This document shows, one piece after another, positions 1 to 6,588 of a stretch of 15,479 nt of DNA. Position 1 is the stretch's first letter. Every line of letters begins with the position of its first letter. The stretch spans positions 1-15,479 of the forward strand of contig CAZWVK010000057.1 of assembly GCA_964636785.1 (NCBI GenBank), given 5' to 3'. Below the pieces are notes generated by a model, which saw nothing but the letters and a program-made list of their open reading frames with translations, was not told where the DNA came from and searched no databases. Made by a program: the position numbers and the translations under genes. The DNA comes from UBA6776 sp964636785 (GTDB lineage Bacteria > Bdellovibrionota > Bdellovibrionia > Bdellovibrionales > UBA1609).

Positions 1-4
1 CTTT

Positions 5-21
5 GAGCTTCGCAAAAGCTC
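5..21. repeat. short stem-loop at left edge
   Basis: GAGCTT and AAGCTC form a 6-base stem with the 5-base loop CGCAA. No T-run follows on either side, so a standard intrinsic terminator is not shown. It could be the end of a transcript arriving from outside the window, or chance. Confidence 0.3.
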
Positions 22-43
22 GTCACCCGGTAATACTTTCCCT

Positions 44-78
44 AATTGAGCTCAATTTCTTACTTCCGCTGCGGAAGT
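44..78. repeat. two adjacent perfect palindromes
   Basis: AATTGAGCTCAATT (44-57) is a perfect 14-base palindrome with no loop. Four bases later, ACTTCCGC-T-GCGGAAGT (62-78) is a second one with 8-base arms around a single T. Palindromes with almost no loop suit dimeric protein binding better than RNA hairpins. They lie about 105-140 bases upstream of the small gene at 184, so an operator role is possible but unproven. Neither has a T-run. Confidence 0.45.
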
Positions 79-183
79 GGATTTTACGAATCTCGGATGG
101 CTCTAGGTCTTTAAAGAATTTAATTATTTCTGGGCGTTGGCCCGATTTCGCATTGGAGTTTTAAAATATCCGAGGAGGTGAAA

Positions 184-441
184 ATGTTTAACACATTAGA
201 GGCGTATAAAAGGCTAGTACGAGCAGGCATTCCAGAAGCACAAGCAGAGGTGCAGGTGCAAATTTGTGCCGATTTAATTATTGAGAGCTCAAGCCCTAGA
301 AGGTTTAAAGAGATAGACCGGCACTCAGGCATCACACAGCTAACGAATGTCGGTATGCCATATGATCAGGCCGCAGCCTATATCGACATGCTGATTGAAG
401 CTTTAAAACTAACTGTGAAGTCAAAGCCACAGGAAACATGA
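184..441 (+). CDS. small protein with duplicated helical motif (DUF1640-N-terminus-like)
   Basis: This 85-residue soluble protein has no signal peptide or membrane segment. The start at 184 is chosen because a full AGGAGG (173-178) sits 5 bases before that ATG; the in-frame GTG at 178 overlaps the Shine-Dalgarno and is less likely. The opening (FNTLEAYKRLVRAGIPEAQA) resembles the first segment of DUF1640/CCDC90-type coiled-coil proteins, which typically read F-D-T-x-x-x-V-K-x-L-x-x-x-G-x-P-x-x-Q-A. The long coiled coil of that family is absent. The motif occurs twice: L11-x3-G15-x-P17-x2-Q20-A21 and L53-x3-G57-x-P59-x2-Q62-A63, exactly 42 residues apart. Function is unknown; a small helical adaptor or oligomerising protein is plausible. 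It stands alone, converging with the sugar dehydrogenase gene. Confidence 0.75.
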   Translation: MFNTLEAYKRLVRAGIPEAQAEVQVQICADLIIESSSPRRFKEIDRHSGITQLTNVGMPYDQAAAYIDMLIEALKLTVKSKPQET

Positions 442-486
442 AGGACATGTTTCACGGACCGTATGGCTCAAACCAGTTCCTTTGGC

Positions 487-510
487 CTCACTGCCACCGG
501 TGGCAGTGAG
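487..510. repeat. 24-base perfect palindrome between convergent genes
   Basis: CTCACTGCCACC is followed directly by its reverse complement GGTGGCAGTGAG, with no spacer. It sits between the stop at 441 and the convergent stop at 561, where a bidirectional terminator would be expected, but no T-run follows on either strand. A weaker outer inverted repeat, CAGTTCC (474-480) with GGAACTG (554-560), encloses it. It may be a protein site, a termination or RNA-stability hairpin, or a dispersed intergenic repeat. Confidence 0.55.
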
Positions 511-560
511 AATTAAACTCTTGTGCTTCTTTAACAAGGCGTGACGGAGAAAGGGAACTG

Positions 561-1781
561 TTACCTAATCTTCCAAATCGCTCCGCCATCGGTAGCGACA
601 TAGAGATTGCCTTCAGCATCTTGAACAAGTGAGCGCATGCGTGCTTTTGGAAGATCTGCCGTCATAACATTTGCGAATGAACCATCCGATTTCAATTCGA
701 GCACCTTCAAATCTTCAGACGCCATATTTCCAACAAGCAGTCTCCCATTCCAAGCTTTCCACTGCGGACCAACTAAGAAAAGCGCTGGACCCATACCATC
801 TGATTCGCCACCGTTGCCCCATACCGGTTTGATGGCGTCAGGATAACGAGCAAGATCTGTCATGGATGTCGGCTAACCGCTCAGTCGATTCGATCCATAT
901 CCGCAGTAGTCATCCCCACATTCAACTCCATCTTCTGCGGGCGAAGGATCCCAACCCCCATTGCCACCTGCGACCAATCGAGTGACTTCATCGCTGTGAT
1001 TCGGACCATGTTCGGCGATGTACGCATCACCAGTTCGAGGGTGAAATGTAATTCCCTGAACATTGCGATGACCATAGGTGTAGATTCTTGGATCAGCACC
1101 TTGTGGAGCATTATTTCCAGGAGCCGCCTTACCGTCTCGATCAACCCGAAGCACTTTCCCGCCGAGCCCTTTTAAATCCTGCGGAATGGTGCCGTTGTGA
1201 TTGTCTCCAGTCGTTACATAAAGAAAGCCATCGGGCCCGAATCGGATCCGCCCGCCGCTGTGAGCGCCAGCGTCGCCTGCACTATTCGCACGACTCTTAA
1301 ACGGAATATCATCGATGATATCCACGCGGTTCGATGCACTCGTAAGATCTCGATTCAGCGTCAGGTGAAGAACTCGATTTGTTCCCGGGCTGGGACGGTT
1401 CGAAGTCATATAAATATAAATCCTTCGATTTTGATCGAAACTTGGATCCAGCGCCACACCATGCATTCCACTTTGTCCGGGACAAATCAAATCGCTGGCA
1501 ACAAGTGCACTTCCTTTTGTCCCGAAAAGTCTTGTCACCTTTCCGTCCGGTGTCCGTACAGAAAGCCCTCGGCATTTTTCCGTAAAAAACATCGTCCCAT
1601 CTGGAGTGAAGGCCATATCCCAAGGCTTATCTAAGCCCGTCATCACATCACTTTTTGAAAATGCCGGAGCTTCACTGGATGTGTTCCCACCACTTGCGGA
1701 TTGGTGATCGCTGCTTGTCTGTGCGCAGCCAGCTATAGACGCTGCGAAACTGAATGGAAGAATAAGTAGAAACGCTCTCAT
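561..1781 (-). pseudogene. PQQ-dependent sugar dehydrogenase family lipoprotein, interrupted by in-frame TAG
   Basis: The product would be a six-bladed glucose/sorbosone dehydrogenase-like propeller (YliI/Asd type), oxidising sugars or aldoses with PQQ in the periplasm. The start at 1781 is chosen because AGGAG lies just upstream and the N-terminus is a lipoprotein signal: MRAFLLILPFSFAASIAGC, lipobox I-A-G-C19. The following Ala does not match the Asp inner-membrane retention signal. Family motifs include HSGGRIRFGPDGFLYVTTGD, GKVLRVDRDG, YGHRNVQGITF and HGPNHSDEVTRL. Codon 303 is TAG (875-873). The same frame then continues with PTSMTDLARYPDAIKPVW and about 100 more family-like residues to a TAA at 563-561. 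This is a nonsense codon, not a frameshift. There is no convincing ribosome site before the ATG at 863. It could be a fresh pseudogene, a base error or an amber-readthrough gene; an enzyme lacking the last quarter is unlikely to fold. Confidence 0.8.
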
Positions 1782-1923
1782 ATGGCTCCTATCTTCCAAT
1801 GACCTGTGGTGCCTGTTGACAGTGAACGCAGATCTGGCCATCGGCTTACCGAAGAGTCGCTCCTGTCTATATAGATTTCGAGGAGAAATTCAGAAACCTG
1901 TGTCTAGAGGACCGGAGAAACTC

Positions 1924-2433
1924 TTACTTCATTAATTTTCGAAGGCGTTCAAGAAAAGTGGGAGGTTCTTTATAAGCATTCCGACCCCATTGAATCGTCG
2001 TCTGCAAAAGAGCCTGTTCACAAGAGGACCAATTGATCTCGTTCATCTCAAGAAGAATTCTTTTTAAAAGATGCTGACCTTTGTTTCGCTTCACATAACT
2101 CATAAGAGTTGCAATCTGTGTCGCCTGAATCGATTCCGGAAGTAACTGTGCGCGAGACGCATATTCCACCAATGCCTTTCTCAAATAACCATCAGGGCTT
2201 TTCTTGGTGCTTTTAAAATGCTGAAGAGTTTCTTCCACAAATAAACCCAGATAATCCGCAGAGACTTTTGCCGTCTCCGCCTGCCAAATTGAATGGTCTT
2301 CACTACTGAGTGCGCTCTCAAGTTGCTCCAGACTTAAACTCCAAAAAGAGTACCCATGATAGGGAGCCGCAGACAGAATCTGAGGACTAAGAAGAACTAA
2401 GGTCAAAATGAGTCGGATCATGGTGGCAACCAT
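1924..2433 (-). CDS. exported protein of unknown function
   Basis: The 169 residues begin with a signal peptide (MVATMIRLILTLVLLSPQILSAA, likely cut after S-A-A), so the protein should leave the cytoplasm. The mature part is mostly predicted helix, with repeated Leu/Ala and Gln/Glu, one Cys (in WSSCEQ) and no recognised domain or catalytic motif. An alternative start at 2421 (MIRLILTL) gives an equally good signal peptide. Neither ATG has a clear Shine-Dalgarno, so the start is uncertain. It ends with TAA and lies upstream of, and in the same direction as, the interrupted sugar dehydrogenase gene, with 142 bases between them. I do not recognise the family. Confidence 0.7.
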   Translation of the reverse strand: MVATMIRLILTLVLLSPQILSAAPYHGYSFWSLSLEQLESALSSEDHSIWQAETAKVSADYLGLFVEETLQHFKSTKKSPDGYLRKALVEYASRAQLLPESIQATQIATLMSYVKRNKGQHLLKRILLEMNEINWSSCEQALLQTTIQWGRNAYKEPPTFLERLRKLMK

Positions 2434-2574
2434 AAATCAGAGTGAGCCCCAAGGCCATAACCCCTATAAAACTTTCCGCAGCCTCACGACATCCAGTGCA
2501 CTTCATCAGATGCAAATACAAAAAGGTTGTGATATATTAACTGTGCTTTCATGCTTTAGATCCGGAGAGGTTCA

Positions 2575-2712
2575 ATGAAAAAATTCATTCGTGTTCTTAA
2601 ACTCGTACTTTTGAGCATCTACCCGATTTCAGGGCTTATTGATGAAAAGGAATTCGAGTCCTTAGGAGAGCCTGAGGACTCTAGAGAATCTAAAAAAGAA
2701 AATCGCCAGTAA
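2575..2712 (+). CDS. 45-residue putative membrane-anchored micropeptide
   Basis: The ORF begins with ATG at 2575, preceded by GGAGAGG (2564-2570) 4 bases away, a good ribosome site. The peptide has a basic start (MKKFIRVLKL), a short hydrophobic helix (about residues 6-22, VLKLVLLSIYPISG) and a hydrophilic acidic/basic tail ending KKENRQ. That layout fits a small membrane-anchored peptide or a short exported one; no cleavage site is obvious. A TATATT hexamer at 2533-2538 could be a -10 box, but no good -35 is visible. Its stop lies 12 bases from the convergent stop of the next minus-strand gene. Only the initiation signal and the composition support it. Confidence 0.5.
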   Translation: MKKFIRVLKLVLLSIYPISGLIDEKEFESLGEPEDSRESKKENRQ

Positions 2713-2724
2713 ATTTCAAAGAGT

Positions 2725-3207
2725 CTATAGAGCTTCACAGCTTAAAGTGATTTCTTCGCCCGTTTCGTAAAATGAAGCGGTTAGGGCCTCTTTGTCGACT
2801 TTTATAGCTACACTTGATCGGCCGAATTTCTCTCGCATCAGAGTTAAGCTGGATGGATCTTCATAGACTGGATTTGAGCCCGATAAAGAAGCACTCAAAT
2901 CATCTTTAGTAAAGAAGTCATAACTTGGTCCAAAAGGACTCAATTCTCCCCCGACATCCATTCCCATGCTGGTTAATACAAAAACATTCTTTGCTGCATC
3001 TGCAGAAATACAAGCCGATTCGATATAAGGGCCGCGCTCGTAATCCATCACCTTCGCGCAAAAATAAAGTGGCTGAACTTCGATCTCAAGATTGGCGTCC
3101 ATTCCGGATTGGCAAACCGATGCACGAAGAAGTGACCACTCAGCATCCTGCGCATAAGCCATTGATCCAAATATCGCTAAAGAAAAAATAAGTGTGAAAG
3201 TCTTCAT
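2725..3207 (-). CDS. exported protein with four cysteines, unknown function
   Basis: The start at 3207 is set by AAAGGAG 7 bases upstream; a longer reading from 3228 would only add residues before the signal peptide. The 160-residue precursor starts MKTFTLIFSLAIFGSMAYAQ with a clear signal peptidase I site (A-Y-A before Q20). The mature domain has Cys32, Cys50, Cys66 and Cys157, enough for two disulfides, and looks beta-rich. No known domain is recognised. It ends with TAG, and a TGA follows two codons later in frame, so even readthrough would add only a few residues. It follows the next exported-protein gene (3277-3717) in the same direction with 69 bases between them, so the two may be co-transcribed. 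Confidence 0.75.
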   Translation of the reverse strand: MKTFTLIFSLAIFGSMAYAQDAEWSLLRASVCQSGMDANLEIEVQPLYFCAKVMDYERGPYIESACISADAAKNVFVLTSMGMDVGGELSPFGPSYDFFTKDDLSASLSGSNPVYEDPSSLTLMREKFGRSSVAIKVDKEALTASFYETGEEITLSCEAL

Positions 3208-3276
3208 ACCAGCTCCTTTGCTGACCAAGATTATTTATGCAGTTAAACCAGGAAAATGCCTCATCAATAATCTCAT

Positions 3277-3717
3277 TTATTGTGGGGGCTGACAGCCTCC
3301 ACGGTATTCGCGAAAGCTTGTGTCCTCAGAGATCGAGCCAAAGCTGATCCAATAGATAACTTCATCGTTCACAAAATCAAATTTTGAATTGAGTAATAAT
3401 GTGAGCGTCTGCTTAAAGGCCTCATCATTACCATAGGCCAATTCGTCCACAATCCAAAAAAAGCTCTTATTTGTATGAACGGTTTTGTATCGCCCCGTGA
3501 AATGCTTTGCTTCAATATCACTCCACTCTTTAGCATAAGGAGCGCTAACTTCTTCACCCATCAATGAGAACGAAAAGCGATCCTCATTCAATCCTAGATA
3601 AACTATTGCCGTGTCATCCGCATCATTGACTACGACTTCGCAAGTGTAAGTCCCCAAGGGAAGCGCTAGTGCAGAAGGCCCCAAACTTAATAGTACTGCG
3701 ATAAATAACTTCTTCAT
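3277..3717 (-). CDS. small exported beta-rich protein, unknown function
   Basis: The 146-residue precursor has a typical signal peptide (MKKLFIAVLLSLGPSALALP, likely cut after A-L-A). The mature protein alternates hydrophobic and polar residues, as in a small beta-barrel or sandwich. It opens with GTYTCEV and ends GGCQPPQ; Cys26 and Cys142 could join the ends by a disulfide. A GGGGAGAG ribosome site lies just upstream of the ATG at 3717. The opening GTY-x-C resembles lipocalin-like folds, but this is too weak to assign a family. It is the first gene of a possible pair with the exported protein encoded downstream at 2725-3207. Confidence 0.75.
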   Translation of the reverse strand: MKKLFIAVLLSLGPSALALPLGTYTCEVVVNDADDTAIVYLGLNEDRFSFSLMGEEVSAPYAKEWSDIEAKHFTGRYKTVHTNKSFFWIVDELAYGNDEAFKQTLTLLLNSKFDFVNDEVIYWISFGSISEDTSFREYRGGCQPPQ

Positions 3718-3772
3718 TTCATCTCTCCCCTTTAAACATTAAGTGATCAGATCAATGAGTCAATACCGTGAG

Positions 3773-3793
3773 AACGGAAAATTGTCTTCCGTT
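3773..3793. terminator. possible hairpin after the PQQ-like propeller gene
   Basis: AACGGAA and TTCCGTT form a perfect 7-base stem around a 7-base loop, about 40 bases past the end of the minus-strand propeller gene and before the start of the next minus-strand gene. No T-run follows in the minus direction, so termination is a weak call based on position and stem only. Confidence 0.3.
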
Positions 3794-3835
3794 TATCTAC
3801 AAACAAGCCTTCTAGTAATAACTACAATGGATCGA

Positions 3836-5278
3836 TTAGTGCGGACTAAATTTGTAGATATACCCGTCCCGCGATCCTACGACAATTTGCCCGTTCCACA
3901 CCAGTGGCGTGCTCTCAATACAGCCGCCCGATTGCATTAGAAAATGGCTCAATTCTCTTGGCGAATACGGATCCTGAATATCGTAGATCTTAAAACCACC
4001 TGGTGAGCAGGTTCCCACAAGCAAGCGATCACCAATGACAATCGGTGAAGACCAGGCATGAAAACCAATATTTAATTCCGAGCGCACTTCCCCAGAGTAT
4101 TTATCCACCGTTAATAATTGTCCTGAATGCGTAGAGACATAAATCACACCTTGGCCAAGTGCGGGTGTCGCCCAAACTCCTCCCACCTTTCGATCACTCC
4201 CACGAATATCTAATTTCCACACCAGCGGGTTTCCAGGTTGATTGGGGTTTAATTTCACCAGCTGTCCAATCTCCCGTGCGCGTGATAAAAATCGCTCATA
4301 CTCCGCTGCCACATAAAGCATTCCGTCTTCATCGATCATTGGTGATGCATCCACATCATCACCCATCCAAAAGTCAAAAACGACTTTGGCCTATCGATCA
4401 CGAACATCACTCAAATCCACTCCAAGCACACGCCCACCAGAGTTGGTCATAAATGCCTTGGACTCAAAAATCGCAACAGAACTTTCAATACTTACATTTC
4501 GGTCCCGCACTTGGCTCAATAAGCTCTTATCCCAACCCTGCATAAGAACTTTGATTTCCGGATCCACCTTAACAAAACCATTCTCATCAATTTCGCGATT
4601 GAGTTTAAAAGTGTAAAACCACCCGTTCTCTCCACCAAATATCAAATGGTCATTCACAACAGATGCATTCCCATCCCAGTCATTGTTCCAGATGGTATAA
4701 GGAACCAGATCCTTTGCATGGAGTGACCAAAGCTCTTTGGCTTCGGATTCTTGCAGAGAAAGAATTCGATAGTGGTTATCACGCGATCCAAAATAAAGAA
4801 GCGGAAAGCCATTGGGATCGATGGTGACCGATCCCTTGATAATGTCTCCTGTTTTGAATGGTTTTCTTAATGCTTCCCCAGTTTCAAAGTCGATGAAGTG
4901 AACCGAGCGATCATAGGTCCCAACAATGATTTCCATTTTTCCATCGGGTCTTCGCCATATGGCCGGCTGCCCTGTCCACCCGCTTCCACACCAGGTCTTC
5001 TTATCAGACACTGCACACAGTTTCTTTTCGGGATAGCGCCAGCTTTGGACATAGCTATCAGAGAGAGGACCGCGACCATAGAACGTACGGGTCGGATTGC
5101 CTCGAAACTGAAGGAGTCCTTCGGTTTCACCCCACATTTCACCCACACTCTGTGGTGGAACAAACACATCTTCTTCCTGCGCAAAAGCAGGAGAGCTCAT
5201 CGTAAAGATCAGCCCGACTGAAAAAATCGATAAAAGGTTTGAAAAATGAACAATGGGTTTTACTAAGAGGTTCCTCAT
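3836..5278 (-). pseudogene. periplasmic PQQ-like beta-propeller protein, interrupted by in-frame TAG
   Basis: The start at 5278 has AAGGAAGG 5 bases upstream and gives a signal peptide (cut after S-P-A-F-A, before Gln34). An exported eight-bladed propeller of the BamB/PQQ-repeat type follows. Repeats are visible as hydrophobic strand, then G-x-x-D/N, then a strand: IIVGTYDRSVHFID (117-130), LLYFGSRDNHYRIL (160-173), HLIFGGENGWFYTF (211-224), and after the break VIYVSTHSGQLLTVD, RLLVGTCSPGGFKIYD and QIVVGSRDGYIYKF. Conserved openings such as FRGNPTRTFYGRGP and CGSGWTGQPA are present. Codon 296 is TAG (4393-4391); the same frame continues AKVVFDFWMGDDVDASPMIDE for another 184 residues to TAA. 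The downstream half has no ribosome site before its first ATG (4366). Whether it binds PQQ or is a structural or assembly factor cannot be told. Readthrough, recent loss or base error all remain possible. Confidence 0.8.
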
Positions 5279-5424
5279 AAAGGCCTTCCTTTGAGGTTGG
5301 AGTGCATTTTGGTTTTTAAACTCCCACTCAAAATGCAATCTCTGCGCCTCTATTGAAGAGCTTCTAAAAGTTTATTCAAAGCACGTATTGTTTCCGCCGT
5401 AGCCCAGTTGAGAGGATGGTGAGT

Positions 5425-6126
5425 TTAGACGGTCGGAATTCGATCAGTAAAGGTCGGCTCGCCCAGCCGGTACCCGACTCCTCTTAAAGTCTCTATATCA
5501 AGACCAAAGGGTCTGATTTTTTTTCTTATCGAAGCAATATGAACATCTAGGCTTCGACTCTTCTGTGAAAACTCTGCTTCGAAGAGCTCTTCCCGTTTTA
5601 CAAATGAGCCGATCTTTCGAAACAGTGGAGAGAAAATTTGAAATTCAGCCTTTGTAAATCGCACTGTATCCATTCCATCACTCAACTCATAGGAATTGTC
5701 TAAGATTCGAAGGTGACTTCCGTTAATCATTCGCACTGGTTCGCGAGTCGACGAAAGCGAGCGAAAGCGCTCAATAAGCTGAGTTAACTTTGAAACCAAA
5801 ACTTGGTAGTGAAAAGGTTTGGTGATGTAATCATCAGCGCCCGCTTCAATCCCTTCAATCACTTCAGAAGGCTCGGATTGGCCAGTCAGCATAATAATGG
5901 GCGATACAACCTTTTTAGACTTAAGCACTCTTACGACTTCCAGCCCGCTTTTTCCTGGGAGTTTTCGATCGACCAGATAGCCATCGAAGCGCTCGTCACT
6001 GGATGCGGCAAAAAATTTTTCGGAACTTTCAAAGCCTCGCACCTGAAAACCTGCGCGCTGAAGGTAATCCACGAGAATATCTTGTAAGTCTAAATCGTCT
6101 TCTACTAAAGCAATTCTATATGTCAT
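5425..6126 (-). CDS. OmpR/PhoB-family response regulator (orphan)
   Basis: The 233-residue transcription factor of a two-component system has a receiver domain (about 1-120) with the acidic pair Glu9/Asp10 (VEDD), phosphoacceptor Asp53 (LVDRKLPG), Thr81 (MLTG) and Lys103 (ITKPF). All key residues are present, so phosphorylation control is expected. A winged-helix DNA-binding domain follows (about 130-222), with FTKAEFQIF, RSLDVHIASIRKKI and the RGVGYRLGE hairpin. No histidine kinase is adjacent, so its partner must be elsewhere. It lies 46 bases downstream of the DUF3307 gene in the same orientation, so the two may be co-transcribed. The ribosome site is weak (GAAG). Its targets are unknown; the propeller gene downstream, in the same direction, is a natural candidate. 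Confidence 0.92.
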   Translation of the reverse strand: MTYRIALVEDDLDLQDILVDYLQRAGFQVRGFESSEKFFAASSDERFDGYLVDRKLPGKSGLEVVRVLKSKKVVSPIIMLTGQSEPSEVIEGIEAGADDYITKPFHYQVLVSKLTQLIERFRSLSSTREPVRMINGSHLRILDNSYELSDGMDTVRFTKAEFQIFSPLFRKIGSFVKREELFEAEFSQKSRSLDVHIASIRKKIRPFGLDIETLRGVGYRLGEPTFTDRIPTV

Positions 6127-6172
6127 ATCAAAATCTTCATCTAAACTCGTTTTATATACAAAAGAAATTTAC

Positions 6173-6559
6173 TTATATTGTGACTAAAATCCAGCAAATT
6201 AAGAGATGTGTCAAATGATGAACCATCTGGTCTGCACCGAAAAGCACCCAGTAAGCTTGTGAGTTCGAGTTGTCAAATCGGCCAAAGTATTTTGGGCCGG
6301 CTTTGAGGCGATCGGTCACAAAGTGAACAACAAAGTCCAAAATAGCCAAATACCAGAGTGAGGCATTGAAAAAGAGAATGATTAAAAGACAGATTGCGGC
6401 ATGGATGCCCGAATGAACAGTCAATGGCATAAGAAAGTCCCATCCAGGCCTTCCTTTTCTCAACATATAAACATTCTGGAAGACAAAATCCGCCAAGAAA
6501 TGTTTTAATTGAAAAATAGCGATGAGCCAAAAGACCCACTCGAGTGAATAATTTGTCAT
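6173..6559 (-). CDS. DUF3307-family inner-membrane protein
   Basis: The 128 residues contain about three or four hydrophobic segments and the pattern of the DUF3307 family: QLKHFLADFVFQ at 17-28, then W-x4-L-x3-HSGIHA, a D-x3-HF-x2-D-x2-KA element, and a final DQ-x2-HHLTH element. Polar residues in the membrane are striking: His20, Asp24, His49, His53, Asp75, His79, Asp83, Asp110, His114, His115 and His118. Such His/Asp clusters suggest a metal-binding or catalytic membrane site, but the function of the family is not established to my knowledge. The first base of the gene is only 29 bases from the start of the divergent VC0807-like gene, and the gene probably leads into the response regulator gene. 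Confidence 0.85.
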   Translation of the reverse strand: MTNYSLEWVFWLIAIFQLKHFLADFVFQNVYMLRKGRPGWDFLMPLTVHSGIHAAICLLIILFFNASLWYLAILDFVVHFVTDRLKAGPKYFGRFDNSNSQAYWVLFGADQMVHHLTHLLICWILVTI

Positions 6560-6567
6560 TCGATTTA

Positions 6568-6573
6568 ATTATA
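6568..6573 (-). promoter_or_regulatory. possible -10 box for the DUF3307 gene
   Basis: Read on the minus strand this is TATAAT, a consensus -10 hexamer. It is 8 bases before the ATG at 6559, so the transcript would be almost leaderless. The best -35 candidate (TTGAGT, 6593-6598) is spaced 19 bases away and lies inside the divergent gene. The call rests on the hexamer and its position. Confidence 0.35.
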
Positions 6574-6588
6574 GAATGAGGCCCTACC

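Noticed and set aside
500..560. Integron attC-like site (a TTTAACAAGGCG string near 530-541)
   Set aside because: The matching GTTRRRY partner core and the expected arm pairing are absent, and there is no integrase or cassette array.
1088..1634. Long plus-strand open frames inside the sugar dehydrogenase gene
   Set aside because: They are reverse-strand shadows of a recognisable protein, with unnatural composition and no ribosome sites.
561..1781. Frameshift as the cause of the split sugar dehydrogenase reading frame
   Set aside because: The upstream and downstream parts are in the same frame; only the TAG at 875-873 separates them. The same holds at 4393-4391 in the other propeller gene.
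2725..3717. The two exported proteins as tandem paralogues
   Set aside because: They share size, signal peptide and cysteines but no aligned motif that I can find by eye.
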